A stretch of 26,530 bases of DNA from Rikenellaceae bacterium (lineage in GTDB: Bacteria; Bacteroidota; Bacteroidia; Bacteroidales; UBA932): positions 1 to 26,530 of the forward strand of contig CAAGHY010000116.1 of NCBI GenBank assembly GCA_900769735.1, in the 5' to 3' direction. The notes beneath the pieces were generated by a model that worked only from the letters and a program-made list of their open reading frames with translations, had not been told where the DNA came from and did not search any database. Position numbers and translations under genes: made by a program. Of the stretch, positions 7,530 through 16,310 are shown one piece after another; positions within the stretch are counted from its first letter, which is position 1; each line of letters starts with the position of its first letter.

Positions 7530-10500
7530 ATGAAAGATACAGGACCCTTTAAAATATTCACCAGTCAGGAGCCGCATAAGGAACTGGTTTCCATATTGGA
7601 TAAAGAAGAAACAAGAAGAATTTCAGTAAACGGACTTTTTGGTTCTTCAAAATCAATTGTAATGGCTGATACCTTCAAGAAGGGTATCAATGTGGTGGTA
7701 ATGGACAATAAGGAGGAAGCCCAGTTCATCACCAATGACCTTTACAATATAATGGAAGAGGAGTGTGTTTTCTTTTTTCCTTGTTCTTCCAATATTACAC
7801 AAAGTAAAATCAATACCATAAAGGACTCTTCCCAGAAAGTTCAGAGAAGTGCTGCAATAAGTGCCCTCAATTCTTTCATCAATGGCGAAAATAAGATAAA
7901 AAGTCTGGTACTTATTGTATATCCGGCATCCATTTATGAGAAAATTCCAAACAAGAGTATGTTGAAAAAGAATATACTTAAGGTAAGGAAGGGGGAGATG
8001 GTTTCCCATCAGTTCATAAAAGAAGCTCTGGCAGAATACAATTTCCAGAAAGTTGATTTTGTTGGTGAACCGGGGCAGTTTGCATTGAGAGGCAGTATTA
8101 TAGACATCTTTTCATTTTCTTCAGACAAACCTTACAGAATAGATTTTTTTGGTAATGAGGTTGAAAGTATAAGGGAGTTTGATATAAATACACAAAGGTC
8201 TGTTAATGATCTTCAGGAGATAGAAATTTTCCCAAACATCTATGAAGAGGAGAGTATAGGGGGGGAGGAAAGTGTGGATCTGTTTGAATTTATCGGGAAG
8301 AACAATTGTACTGTGTGGATGAATGACATTTCTGTTCTGCAGGGTGAGATATATAAAGATGTGCTTTCAAATATTCTTGAGAACAGGGTTGTATTTTTCA
8401 ATGGGGCAATGGAAAATTGTGCTGTTGTGGATTATAGGGTTTCTCCGCAACCTTCATTCAACAAAAATTTCAATCTGCTGCTGGATGATATAAACAGCAA
8501 GATTTCACAAGGATATACAATATATATAAGCAGTGAAAACGGCAAGCAGTTTGAGAGACTCAGAAGCATATTTGCCCATAACAGTGATGATGATTCAAGC
8601 AGAGTTCCAAAATTCAATGAGCTCAGCTATTCAATACATACAGGTTTTGTAGATACAGTTTCAAAAATATGCCTTTATACAGACCACCAGATTTTTGACC
8701 GTTACCATAGGGTTAAAATAAAAAGGGAGGTTCCAAGAAGTGAAAGGCTTACATTAAATGAGCTGAGTGCTTTCCAGATTGGAGATTATGTTGTGCATAT
8801 AGATCACGGTGTTGGTATTTTTGGAGGTCTGGTAAAGACAAACCTTAACGGCAAGGTTCAGGAAGCAATAAAGCTTATCTATAAGGATAATGATGTGATC
8901 TTTGTATCAATTCACGGAATACACAGAATTTCAAGATACAAGAGCAAGGAGAGTACTCCTCCAAAAATATATAAACTGGGAACAGGTGCCTGGGAAAAAC
9001 TCAAAACCCAAACAAAGAATAAGGTTAAGGACATTGCAAAAGACCTCATAAAACTTTATGCAGAGAGGAGGCAGGCAAAAGGTTTCTCTTTTTCTCCCGA
9101 CAGTTATCTCCAGCACGAGCTTGAGGCATCATTCATATATGAGGATACCCCTGATCAGCTCAGGACAACCCAGGCAGTCAAAGAAGATATGGAGAGAGAT
9201 TACCCTATGGACCGCCTGGTATGTGGAGATGTTGGTTTTGGAAAAACTGAAATTGCTGTAAGGGCTGCATTCAAGGCTGCAACAGACAGCAAACAGGTTG
9301 CATTGCTGGTACCTACCACAATTCTGGCTTTGCAGCATTATAAGACTTTCAAGAAAAGGTTGAAGAATTTTCCTTGCAATATAGAATATATAAGCAGGCT
9401 GAAAACTGCCAAGGAGATAAAGCAGATTGCTGAAAACCTCAAGAGCGGAAAAACGGATATAGTGATTGGTACCCATAGGTTGCTTAACAAAGAGATACAG
9501 TTCAAGGATCTTGGTCTGCTCATAATAGATGAGGAGCAGAAATTTGGAGTGGCTGCAAAAGAGAGACTGAGACAACTCAAGCTTTCTGTAGATACCCTTA
9601 CACTTACAGCTACCCCTATTCCAAGAACCCTGCAGTTCTCATTGTTGGGTGCAAGGGACCTTTCAATCATAAATACACCGCCACCAAACAGGCTACCTGT
9701 ACAGACAGAAATTATAGATTTCAATGAAGATATAATAAGGGATGCCATAAATTATGAACTTGAACGTGGAGGCCAGGTATATTTTGTACACAACAGGGTG
9801 GAGGATATACTTGCGGTAGAGGATATAATAAAGAGAATATGTCCCGGCATAAAAACCTGTGTGGGACACGGCCAGATGGATCCAAAGGAGCTTGAAGGTA
9901 AGATACTTGATTTTATGGCCGGCGATTATGATATACTCATAGCCACAACAATTGTGGAGAACGGAATTGATGTAGGCAATGCCAATACCATTATAATAAA
10001 CCAGGCACAGAATTTTGGTTTGAGCGACCTGCACCAGTTGAGGGGCAGGGTAGGACGTTCCAACCAGAAGGCGTTCTGTTATCTTATTGTACCTTCAATG
10101 GCATCCATAACAGATGATGCCCGCCGCAGACTCAGGGCAATTGAGGCTTTCTCAGATTTGGGCAGCGGATTCAACATTGCAATGCAGGATCTGGATATCC
10201 GCGGTGCAGGAAACCTGCTTGGAGGAGAGCAGAGCGGATTCATTGCAGATATGGGATTTGAAACATACCAGAGAATACTTGCAGAGGCATTTATGGAGAT
10301 AAAGCAGGAAGAGGGAATTGTTGTAAAAGAGGATATTGATGAGAAGAAGGCAATAATGAAGGAGGCAAAAAAAGGTGCCAGAAATGAAGAGATCTACAGA
10401 GAGGCTCTCCAGGGAAGCAAGGAACCTGAAGCATACATAACAGACTGTACCATTGATACGGATATGGAACTTCTTATTCCCGACAGTTATATCTCTTTAA

Positions 10501-10907
10501 CATCAGAAAAGATAAGACTGTATAAGGAACTTGATACCATAACAACCGAAGAGGGGCTTGTAAAATTTGCCGATGACCTAAAGGACAGGTTTGGAGAACT
10601 TCCTCCACAACTTGTACAGCTTATGTATGTGGTAAGGCTCAGAAGGGAGGCCATAATATTGGGATTTGAAAGGATAGTTATGAAAAATAATGTAATGCTG
10701 GTGTATTTTGTAAGCAATCAGCAGTCCCCATATTACAGCACTCCAATTTTTGCAAATATTCTTAATTATATCAATTCGTCACCAAAAAATATGCAGGTAA
10801 CGGAGCAAAACAGGAAATTATTGTTGAAAATCAGGGGTATTGACACAATAGAAAAAGGTTACAATATTGTGTTTAATATGAAAATGTCTATCTTTGCAAA
10901 CTTGTAA
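7530..10907 (+). CDS. mfd: Transcription-repair coupling factor Mfd
   Basis: Mfd displaces RNA polymerase stalled at DNA lesions and recruits UvrA/B for strand-specific repair. The start is placed at ATG 7530 (1125 residues) rather than the TTG at 7518, which overlaps a promoter box. The domains run in order: UvrB-like N-terminal region (about 1-300), the RNA-polymerase-interacting CarD-like domain (about 410-480; IGDYVVHIDHGVGIF), and RecG-like translocase modules. The latter have Walker A GDVGFGKTE (about 566-574), the DEEQ box (about 667-670), TATPIPRT, and QLRGRVGRS (about 836-844). The C-terminal TRCF domain spans about 960-1080. Length is normal for the family. A promoter-like motif for coaX lies in its last codons, and only six bases separate it from coaX. 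Confidence 0.97.
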   Translation: MKDTGPFKIFTSQEPHKELVSILDKEETRRISVNGLFGSSKSIVMADTFKKGINVVVMDNKEEAQFITNDLYNIMEEECVFFFPCSSNITQSKINTIKDSSQKVQRSAAISALNSFINGENKIKSLVLIVYPASIYEKIPNKSMLKKNILKVRKGEMVSHQFIKEALAEYNFQKVDFVGEPGQFALRGSIIDIFSFSSDKPYRIDFFGNEVESIREFDINTQRSVNDLQEIEIFPNIYEEESIGGEESVDLFEFIGKNNCTVWMNDISVLQGEIYKDVLSNILENRVVFFNGAMENCAVVDYRVSPQPSFNKNFNLLLDDINSKISQGYTIYISSENGKQFERLRSIFAHNSDDDSSRVPKFNELSYSIHTGFVDTVSKICLYTDHQIFDRYHRVKIKREVPRSERLTLNELSAFQIGDYVVHIDHGVGIFGGLVKTNLNGKVQEAIKLIYKDNDVIFVSIHGIHRISRYKSKESTPPKIYKLGTGAWEKLKTQTKNKVKDIAKDLIKLYAERRQAKGFSFSPDSYLQHELEASFIYEDTPDQLRTTQAVKEDMERDYPMDRLVCGDVGFGKTEIAVRAAFKAATDSKQVALLVPTTILALQHYKTFKKRLKNFPCNIEYISRLKTAKEIKQIAENLKSGKTDIVIGTHRLLNKEIQFKDLGLLIIDEEQKFGVAAKERLRQLKLSVDTLTLTATPIPRTLQFSLLGARDLSIINTPPPNRLPVQTEIIDFNEDIIRDAINYELERGGQVYFVHNRVEDILAVEDIIKRICPGIKTCVGHGQMDPKELEGKILDFMAGDYDILIATTIVENGIDVGNANTIIINQAQNFGLSDLHQLRGRVGRSNQKAFCYLIVPSMASITDDARRRLRAIEAFSDLGSGFNIAMQDLDIRGAGNLLGGEQSGFIADMGFETYQRILAEAFMEIKQEEGIVVKEDIDEKKAIMKEAKKGARNEEIYREALQGSKEPEAYITDCTIDTDMELLIPDSYISLTSEKIRLYKELDTITTEEGLVKFADDLKDRFGELPPQLVQLMYVVRLRREAIILGFERIVMKNNVMLVYFVSNQQSPYYSTPIFANILNYINSSPKNMQVTEQNRKLLLKIRGIDTIEKGYNIVFNMKMSIFANL
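10866..10896 (+). promoter_or_regulatory. Promoter for the coaX-led operon inside the mfd 3' end
   Basis: ATTG (10866-10869) is followed after 19 bases by TATCTTTG (10889-10896), an exact and commonly seen form of the Bacteroidota -7 box. The predicted transcription start is near 10902 and coaX starts at 10914. The motif also encodes the mfd C-terminus, so chance occurrence is possible, but the spacing is right. Confidence 0.5.
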
Positions 10908-10913
10908 AGTGTT

Positions 10914-11657
10914 ATGGCAGTGGCAAATTTACTTATAGATATAGGCAATTCAAACTGTAAGGCAGCATTTGAAAACGGTGGGGAGTTAGGTGAAATTTAC
11001 AGAAGTGCAGGGGAAGATGTGCTCTCTTTTATACTCTCTTTAATGGGAGAGTGTAATTATAATGTAATTGTACTTTCAACCGTAAGGGAAGATGATGCTG
11101 CAATGCAGGAAGCCCTGAGTAAAAGATGCTCCAGACTGGTGGTTGTCAAATCAGGTATGGAACTTCCGGTACAGTTCAAGTACGGTTTTCCTGCCAAAGG
11201 GTTGGGTGCGGACAGGCTGGCTGCGGCGCTTGCAGTAGCAATGCTGTTTCCTGGAAAGGATTGTATAAAATTTGATTTTGGAACAGCGCTTACGGTAGAT
11301 TTCATTACAAAAGACAATGTATTTGCCGGAGGCAACATTTCTTTGGGTATGCAAAGCAGATTCAGGGCTTTGAATACCTTTACAAAGAGGTTGCCGCTTA
11401 TAAAGCCGGAAGGAGAACTGCAGGATTATGGTACAGATACTGTAACTGCAATGACATCCGGAGTAGTTTTAGGAATGATATTTGAAGTAGAGGGTTATAT
11501 AAAAAAATATCCTGGCCATACTGTGGTTTTTACGGGAGGGGATTCTTTTTATTTTGCAGAAAAACTCAAAAGTTCCATCTTTGTAGTTCCAAATTTGGTA
11601 TTGGTGGGATTGGCCCTAATAGCAGATTACTATGCGCAACAAAAAAATTGTAACTAA
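10914..11657 (+). CDS. coaX: Type III pantothenate kinase
   Basis: The 247-residue protein phosphorylates pantothenate with ATP, the first step of coenzyme A synthesis. It belongs to the ASKHA fold: phosphate-1 motif LIDIGNSNCK (7-16), GADRLAA (98-104, with D100 the probable catalytic base), phosphate-2 motif DFGTALTVDF (121-130), GGNISLG and FTGGDS for adenosine binding. In most CoaX proteins the GGxI motif is followed by a Pro-Gly. Here it reads Leu-Gly, a mild deviation that need not affect activity. CoaX enzymes are not feedback-inhibited by CoA. Its last 26 bases overlap the start of the porin gene in another frame, which suggests coupled translation and a conserved operon with envelope genes. 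Confidence 0.93.
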   Translation: MAVANLLIDIGNSNCKAAFENGGELGEIYRSAGEDVLSFILSLMGECNYNVIVLSTVREDDAAMQEALSKRCSRLVVVKSGMELPVQFKYGFPAKGLGADRLAAALAVAMLFPGKDCIKFDFGTALTVDFITKDNVFAGGNISLGMQSRFRALNTFTKRLPLIKPEGELQDYGTDTVTAMTSGVVLGMIFEVEGYIKKYPGHTVVFTGGDSFYFAEKLKSSIFVVPNLVLVGLALIADYYAQQKNCN

Positions 11658-12936
11658 GTTTATTATTATTGCCCTATTGTCACTTTCATCTGTTTTTTCA
11701 GCCAAGGCTCAATCAACGGATGCTCTTGGCACGTATACACCTTATTCGTTGTTTGGTGTAGGTGAACTTGAGAAACAGGGAACTGCCTTCAATAAAGGTA
11801 TGGGTGGCATTGGTGTTGGTGTAAGGGATAACAGATATATAAATTACAGCAACCCAGCTTCAATTACAGAAAGGGATACACTGTCCTTTATGCTTGACTT
11901 TGGTTTGGACCAGAAAAACTTCTACAGTTCAGATTCAGAAGTGAAGTCGGCATTCAACACAGCAAATATGCACAATATTGTATTCACGGCTCCAATCTAC
12001 AAAAAGTCGGCCCTTATTGTAGGTGTGGCTCCGTACAGCAACGTAGGATACAAGTTCCGTGCAATTGAAACAGACAAGAACCTCATTTCAAAATATGGAA
12101 ACATTGAGTACCAGAAATACGGTACAGGAAGCGTAAACCAGATTTTTGTTGGTGGTGCTATGAATTTCTTCAAACATTTTTCAATTGGAGGTGAGTTCAT
12201 CTATTATTTTGGAAATCTTACAAGATACAGCAATGTGCTTTTCTCAACAGATGCTTCCATCAGGGATATCAATACAGGTTGGGACTACAAAGTGAATGCG
12301 GTATCTGGAAGAGCAGGTCTGCAGTATTTTGGAAATATTGCAAAGAACACTACCCTTACTCTTGGAGCGGCATACAGATTCAACACCAAGTTGGGTGGTG
12401 ACTATACAAGATATGCCTGTACAACTTCATCATCACAGATTGATACAGTATCTTTTGTAACGGTTCCAGGTTATGAGGTTGAGATTCCTGAGGAGATGTC
12501 TTTCGGTTTTTCTGTAAGGAAAAAGGACAAATGGATGTTTGGTGCGGATTACGTAAGACAGGATTGGTCAGGTTCTTTCTTCCCTGAGACATCAGGTGCA
12601 GTGTTCACCCCTTCGGTTGCAACTTCCTATAAAGTTGGTTTTGAATTCATTCCCAACAGATATGATATCAGATATTATATGAAGAGGGTTACCTACAGGT
12701 TTGGCGCATATTATGACCAGACATACATTAATATTAACGGTAACCAGGTAAACGCTGCCGGAATCACATTCGGTATGTCAATGCCTATTTTCAGATGGTA
12801 CAATGCCATAACGTGGTCTGTTGATTTGGGGCAGAGAGGATCTCTGGAGAACAACATGGTAAGGGAAAGATATGCGCAGTTCAACTTGAACTTCAATTTG
12901 CACGACATGTGGTTCATTAAGAAACGATACAATTAA
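11632..12936 (+). CDS. Outer-membrane beta-barrel protein, FadL/TodX-like, conserved beside coaX
   Basis: The 434-residue protein has a signal peptide (about 1-26, ending AKA) and then SxxxLGTYTPYSLFGVGEL, an N-terminal sequence seen in a Bacteroidota group of putative outer-membrane proteins. The rest alternates short amphipathic strands with turns rich in Gly, Tyr and Asn (for example FGADYVRQDW and YRFGAYYDQTY). The chain nears its end in NLNFNLHDMWF, typical of a barrel's closing strand. FadL/TodX-family barrels import hydrophobic compounds. Whether this one is a transporter or an assembly factor is unknown. The start overlaps coaX by 26 bases, and the TPR gene follows after 25 bases. Confidence 0.75.
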   Translation: MRNKKIVTKFIIIALLSLSSVFSAKAQSTDALGTYTPYSLFGVGELEKQGTAFNKGMGGIGVGVRDNRYINYSNPASITERDTLSFMLDFGLDQKNFYSSDSEVKSAFNTANMHNIVFTAPIYKKSALIVGVAPYSNVGYKFRAIETDKNLISKYGNIEYQKYGTGSVNQIFVGGAMNFFKHFSIGGEFIYYFGNLTRYSNVLFSTDASIRDINTGWDYKVNAVSGRAGLQYFGNIAKNTTLTLGAAYRFNTKLGGDYTRYACTTSSSQIDTVSFVTVPGYEVEIPEEMSFGFSVRKKDKWMFGADYVRQDWSGSFFPETSGAVFTPSVATSYKVGFEFIPNRYDIRYYMKRVTYRFGAYYDQTYININGNQVNAAGITFGMSMPIFRWYNAITWSVDLGQRGSLENNMVRERYAQFNLNFNLHDMWFIKKRYN

Positions 12937-12961
12937 TAATAAATAAACTAACAACAATTTT

Positions 12962-14308
12962 ATGAAAAAGATCAAAGTTATCTTATCAATGGCCGTTGCT
13001 TTGTTCCTTGTAGGTACAGTTTCTGCAAACGCACAGGGTAAATACGGTGCTGACAGTGCAAAATGTGTAAACTATCTTAACTTTTACAGAGAGTCACTAA
13101 AACAGTTTAAAGCAACCAAAGCTGCAGGCAATCTTAAAGATGCTGCTTACCAGTGGAGAGGTGCTTTTACAACTTGTCCTCCAAAAGCAAGCCAGAACTT
13201 GTTTGTAGACGGTAGAAATATCTACCAGAACCTTATCAGAGGAGAGAAGGATGCTGCTAAAATTCAGGGTATGGTTGATACAATCATGCTAATTAACCAG
13301 ATCAGAAAGGATAATTTCCCTAAGAGCAAAGCTGCAGTAGCTGAGAACACTGCATTTGATATGCTTACTTACTACGGTAACACCAATCCTGAGAAAGTTG
13401 TTGCTGCCATCAATGACGTTATTGCTATTTCAGGCAACAAAACTAAAGCTGACCTTTTGGTAGCTTATATGCAGAAAGCTTCTGAGTTGTATCAGGCTGG
13501 TAAAATGGATGGTGAGAGCATCCTTAAAGCTTACACTGATTTCTCAGCTATCATTGACGCCCAGGTTGCTGCAAACCCTTCAGAGGCAAACAAAACTAAA
13601 AGAGGTGCATTTGAGAATGCTTTTGTAACCAGTGGTGTTGCTACTTGTGATAACCTTGTTGCTGTGTTCACTCCAAGATTTGAGGCTGAGCCTACAAACG
13701 TTGAGGTTGTAAAACCTATCGTTAGCCTTTTGGGTTCAGACAGCGTTTGTGTAAACTCAGACTTGTTCTTGAAAGCTGTTACTGCTCTTCACCAGATTGA
13801 GCCTTCTTACACTTCTTCATACTTCCTATACAAATTGCACTCAAGCAAAGACAACACTGATGAGGCTGTGAAATTCCTTGAGGAGGCAATTGCAAGCGAG
13901 GAGTCTGATTCAGTTAAAGACGGTGAGCTTACTATGGAGCTTGCAGTTTACAACTTCAAAGTTGGCCGTCACGCAAAAGCTGTTGCTGCTGCAAAACAGG
14001 CAATTGAGAAAGATGCTGCACAGGCTGGTAAAGCTAACTTGTTGATGGCTAACATTTGGGCTGGTCAGAAATGTACTGCACAGGATATGGACAACAGAGC
14101 TAAATACTGGGTTGCTGTAGATTACCTTAACAAGGCAAAAGCTGCTGATGAGACTTTGGCTGAGGAGGTAAACAAATTGTCTGCAACTTACCGCCAGTAT
14201 TTCCCTAAAACTGAGGATGCATTTATGTATGACCTTACAGATGGCAAGCCTTACACCATCTCTTGTGGCGGTATGAGCGCAACCACTACTGTAAGAACTA
14301 CAAAATAA
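12962..14308 (+). CDS. Exported TPR-repeat protein, conserved in Bacteroidota
   Basis: The 448-residue protein has a Sec signal peptide (about 1-24, ending ANA), so it is periplasmic. Much of it is Ala/Lys/Glu-rich helix in 34-residue-like units. The clearest run is about residues 290-400 (EAVKFLEEAIA, AVYNFKVGRHAKAVAAAKQAIEKD, WVAVDYLNKAKAADE), which reads as tetratricopeptide repeats. Four to six Cys residues are spread through the chain. TPR domains bind other proteins, and its place between an outer-membrane barrel and lptC suggests a role in envelope assembly, but no function is established here. It uses codons typical of highly expressed genes in this window (GAG, GCT, GGT, CTT), so it is probably abundant. 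Its start follows the porin stop by 25 bases. Confidence 0.8.
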   Translation: MKKIKVILSMAVALFLVGTVSANAQGKYGADSAKCVNYLNFYRESLKQFKATKAAGNLKDAAYQWRGAFTTCPPKASQNLFVDGRNIYQNLIRGEKDAAKIQGMVDTIMLINQIRKDNFPKSKAAVAENTAFDMLTYYGNTNPEKVVAAINDVIAISGNKTKADLLVAYMQKASELYQAGKMDGESILKAYTDFSAIIDAQVAANPSEANKTKRGAFENAFVTSGVATCDNLVAVFTPRFEAEPTNVEVVKPIVSLLGSDSVCVNSDLFLKAVTALHQIEPSYTSSYFLYKLHSSKDNTDEAVKFLEEAIASEESDSVKDGELTMELAVYNFKVGRHAKAVAAAKQAIEKDAAQAGKANLLMANIWAGQKCTAQDMDNRAKYWVAVDYLNKAKAADETLAEEVNKLSATYRQYFPKTEDAFMYDLTDGKPYTISCGGMSATTTVRTTK

Positions 14309-14315
14309 TTTACAG

Positions 14316-14957
14316 ATGATGTTAAGGGGATTTCCCTATATATTAAAGAATATTCAAATGGTAGTAATCGCACTTGCGGTTACTACCTTTGTTATATCTT
14401 GTAAAGGTGAACCGGAAAGCGAACCGTTGGATCTTTCAACTGTACCGGTACAGACAGTACAGGGGATGAAAGCTGTGCAGACTTCAAACGGTCTGTTGCA
14501 GATGAGGATGCAGGCTCAGCTTCTTGAGCGTTTTGAAAACGATTCCATTTCCTATGAACTTTTTTCACAAGGTTTTGATGTTTACGCCTACAATGAGGCG
14601 GGAGAACTTGAAACCCAGATAAAATCAGATGTTGCCAAGCATACAACCACAAAAAAGAAAGAAGAGACTTGGGAGGCATACGGCAATGTTGTGATTACAA
14701 ATTTCCTTAAGGGTGAGAGGATGGAGACCGATACCCTATATTGGGACAGGGAAGAGGGGAGGATTTATACAGATTGTCTGGTAAGGATGTATTCTCCAAG
14801 CGGATATATGCAGGGTTATGGTATGGAGAGTGATGAGATGGCCAGAAATGCACGCATTGAAAGGCCGTTTGACAGCTATGGAATTGTAAGCAGGGATTCC
14901 ACAGCCATTTATGTAGATACAGTGAATTTTGTTGGACCTGCTGTAAAGAAAAGATAG
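14316..14957 (+). CDS. lptC: LPS export periplasmic protein LptC (lipoprotein form)
   Basis: The 213-residue protein starts with a hydrophobic segment ending VISC (lipobox, Cys29), so it is predicted to be a lipoprotein, unlike the membrane-anchored E. coli LptC. The conserved OstA/LptC-type region follows: AYGNVVI, then GERMETDTLYWDREEGRIYTD, and a C-terminal FGI-like segment. LptC links the inner-membrane LptB2FG transporter to LptA in lipopolysaccharide transport. Two adjacent ATG codons (14316 and 14319) could both serve as start. It is seven bases after the TPR gene and four bases before the CorC-like gene, clearly in one operon. Confidence 0.85.
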   Translation: MMLRGFPYILKNIQMVVIALAVTTFVISCKGEPESEPLDLSTVPVQTVQGMKAVQTSNGLLQMRMQAQLLERFENDSISYELFSQGFDVYAYNEAGELETQIKSDVAKHTTTKKKEETWEAYGNVVITNFLKGERMETDTLYWDREEGRIYTDCLVRMYSPSGYMQGYGMESDEMARNARIERPFDSYGIVSRDSTAIYVDTVNFVGPAVKKR

Positions 14958-14961
14958 AGAG

Positions 14962-16236
14962 ATGGGAAGCAATATTGCAATTACACTTCTGGCACTGGTT
15001 TTTTCAGCCTTTTTTTCCGGTTATGAGATTGCTTTTCTTCAGGGAAACAAACTGAAGGTGGAGCTTGACCGCAAGCAGGGAAAGAAGTATGCCATTGTTA
15101 TGCAGAAGTTCATAAAGAATCCTGAAAAGCTGATTTCCTCCCTTCTGGTTGGAAACAATGTGGCAATTGTCATATATGGTATAGCCATTGCCAAAATTCT
15201 GGATCCGCTTATTGAGCGTTACATTACCTCTTCTGTGGGAGGTATCCTTGCAATTGATACAATTGTTGCTACCCTTATTGTACTTATTACTGCCGAGTTC
15301 CTTCCAAAGGCAATGTGCAGGCTGAATCCCAACGGAATATTCTCTTCGTTGTACTGGCTTTTCATTTTCTTTTATTGGTTGTTCTATCCAATTACTGTTG
15401 TTACAAGCAAACTGTCAGGAATATTAATGAAGTTGTTTGGGGTGAAAGAAGCAGATGGGCAGGGTAAGGTTGTGTTTGACAAGAGTGACCTTATGTATCT
15501 TTCCACTGAGGTGTCTTCAGATGATGATGACCAGGAGAACGAACTTTCCAATGATATGGTAATTTTCCAGAATGCACTCAATTTCTCTTCCGTTAAGGTT
15601 AGGGAGTGTATGATTCCAAGAACGGAGATTACTGCATTGGACATTCAGGATACTATGGAGGATCTGGCTGCCCTTTTTGCGGAGCAGGGGTATTCAAGGA
15701 TTCTTGTATACAGGGAAAATATAGATGATATCATTGGTTATGTGCATTCAAAGGACCTTTTGAAGGATGGGGAGAAGAGGAGCATAGCAGAGCTGTTGCG
15801 TACAGTTACCTATGTTTCCGAGGAGATGAGTGCCCAGACCCTTATGGCATATTTTACCAAAAACAGGCAGTCAATAGCTGTTGTGAGGGACGAGTATGGT
15901 GGAACAAGCGGTATTGTTACACTTGAGGACCTTATTGAGGAGATTTTTGGTGACATTAATGACGAGCTTGATAAAGAGGAGTTTCTGGAGAAAAAGATTT
16001 CAGATGATGAGTATCTTTTCTCTGCAAGGCTTGAGGTGGAGGAGATAAACAGGAAATATGAACTTGATTTGCCGGAGTCTGATGATTATGAGACATTGGC
16101 AGGTCTGATTATGTACTATAACGAGAATATCCCTAAGGAGAAGGAGATATTGCAGTTTGGCAAATATTCATATACCATTCTTAAAACCACCCGCAACAGA
16201 ATAGAAACTGTTAACGTGAGAGTGTTACAAAAGTAG
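14962..16236 (+). CDS. CNNM/CorC-type membrane protein (hemolysin C family: DUF21, two CBS, transporter-associated domain)
   Basis: The 424-residue protein has an N-terminal DUF21 membrane domain (about 1-155) with three to four hydrophobic helices and the family motif FFSGYEIAF. Tandem CBS domains (about 215-335) include MIPRTEITALD, ILVYRENIDDIIGYVHSKDLL and VVRDEYGGTSGIVTLEDLIEEIFGDI. A CorC_HlyC domain lies about 345-424. The family includes CNNM/CorC magnesium and cobalt transport proteins. In Bacteroidota the same architecture occurs in GldE. The cited CBS segments are diagnostic, but the ion or substrate is not certain. It sits between lptC and the foldase gene in a conserved order, and a promoter for the foldase begins right after its stop. 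Confidence 0.88.
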   Translation: MGSNIAITLLALVFSAFFSGYEIAFLQGNKLKVELDRKQGKKYAIVMQKFIKNPEKLISSLLVGNNVAIVIYGIAIAKILDPLIERYITSSVGGILAIDTIVATLIVLITAEFLPKAMCRLNPNGIFSSLYWLFIFFYWLFYPITVVTSKLSGILMKLFGVKEADGQGKVVFDKSDLMYLSTEVSSDDDDQENELSNDMVIFQNALNFSSVKVRECMIPRTEITALDIQDTMEDLAALFAEQGYSRILVYRENIDDIIGYVHSKDLLKDGEKRSIAELLRTVTYVSEEMSAQTLMAYFTKNRQSIAVVRDEYGGTSGIVTLEDLIEEIFGDINDELDKEEFLEKKISDDEYLFSARLEVEEINRKYELDLPESDDYETLAGLIMYYNENIPKEKEILQFGKYSYTILKTTRNRIETVNVRVLQK

Positions 16237-16240
16237 TTTT

Positions 16241-16273
16241 TTTGTTGTATTCTGCAGAAAATTACTATCTTCG
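16241..16273 (+). promoter_or_regulatory. Promoter for the PpiD-like foldase gene
   Basis: TTTG (16241-16244), a 21-base spacer and TATCTTCG (16266-16273) match the Bacteroidota -33/-7 arrangement with one mismatch in the -7 box. The predicted transcription start is near 16279, ahead of the ATG at 16311. The signal lies within a 23-codon upstream in-frame extension starting at TTG 16242 and argues against that extension being coding. Confidence 0.6.
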
Positions 16274-16310
16274 CGCTTTACTGAAAAAAATCTTAAAATA
16301 TTTATATAAA

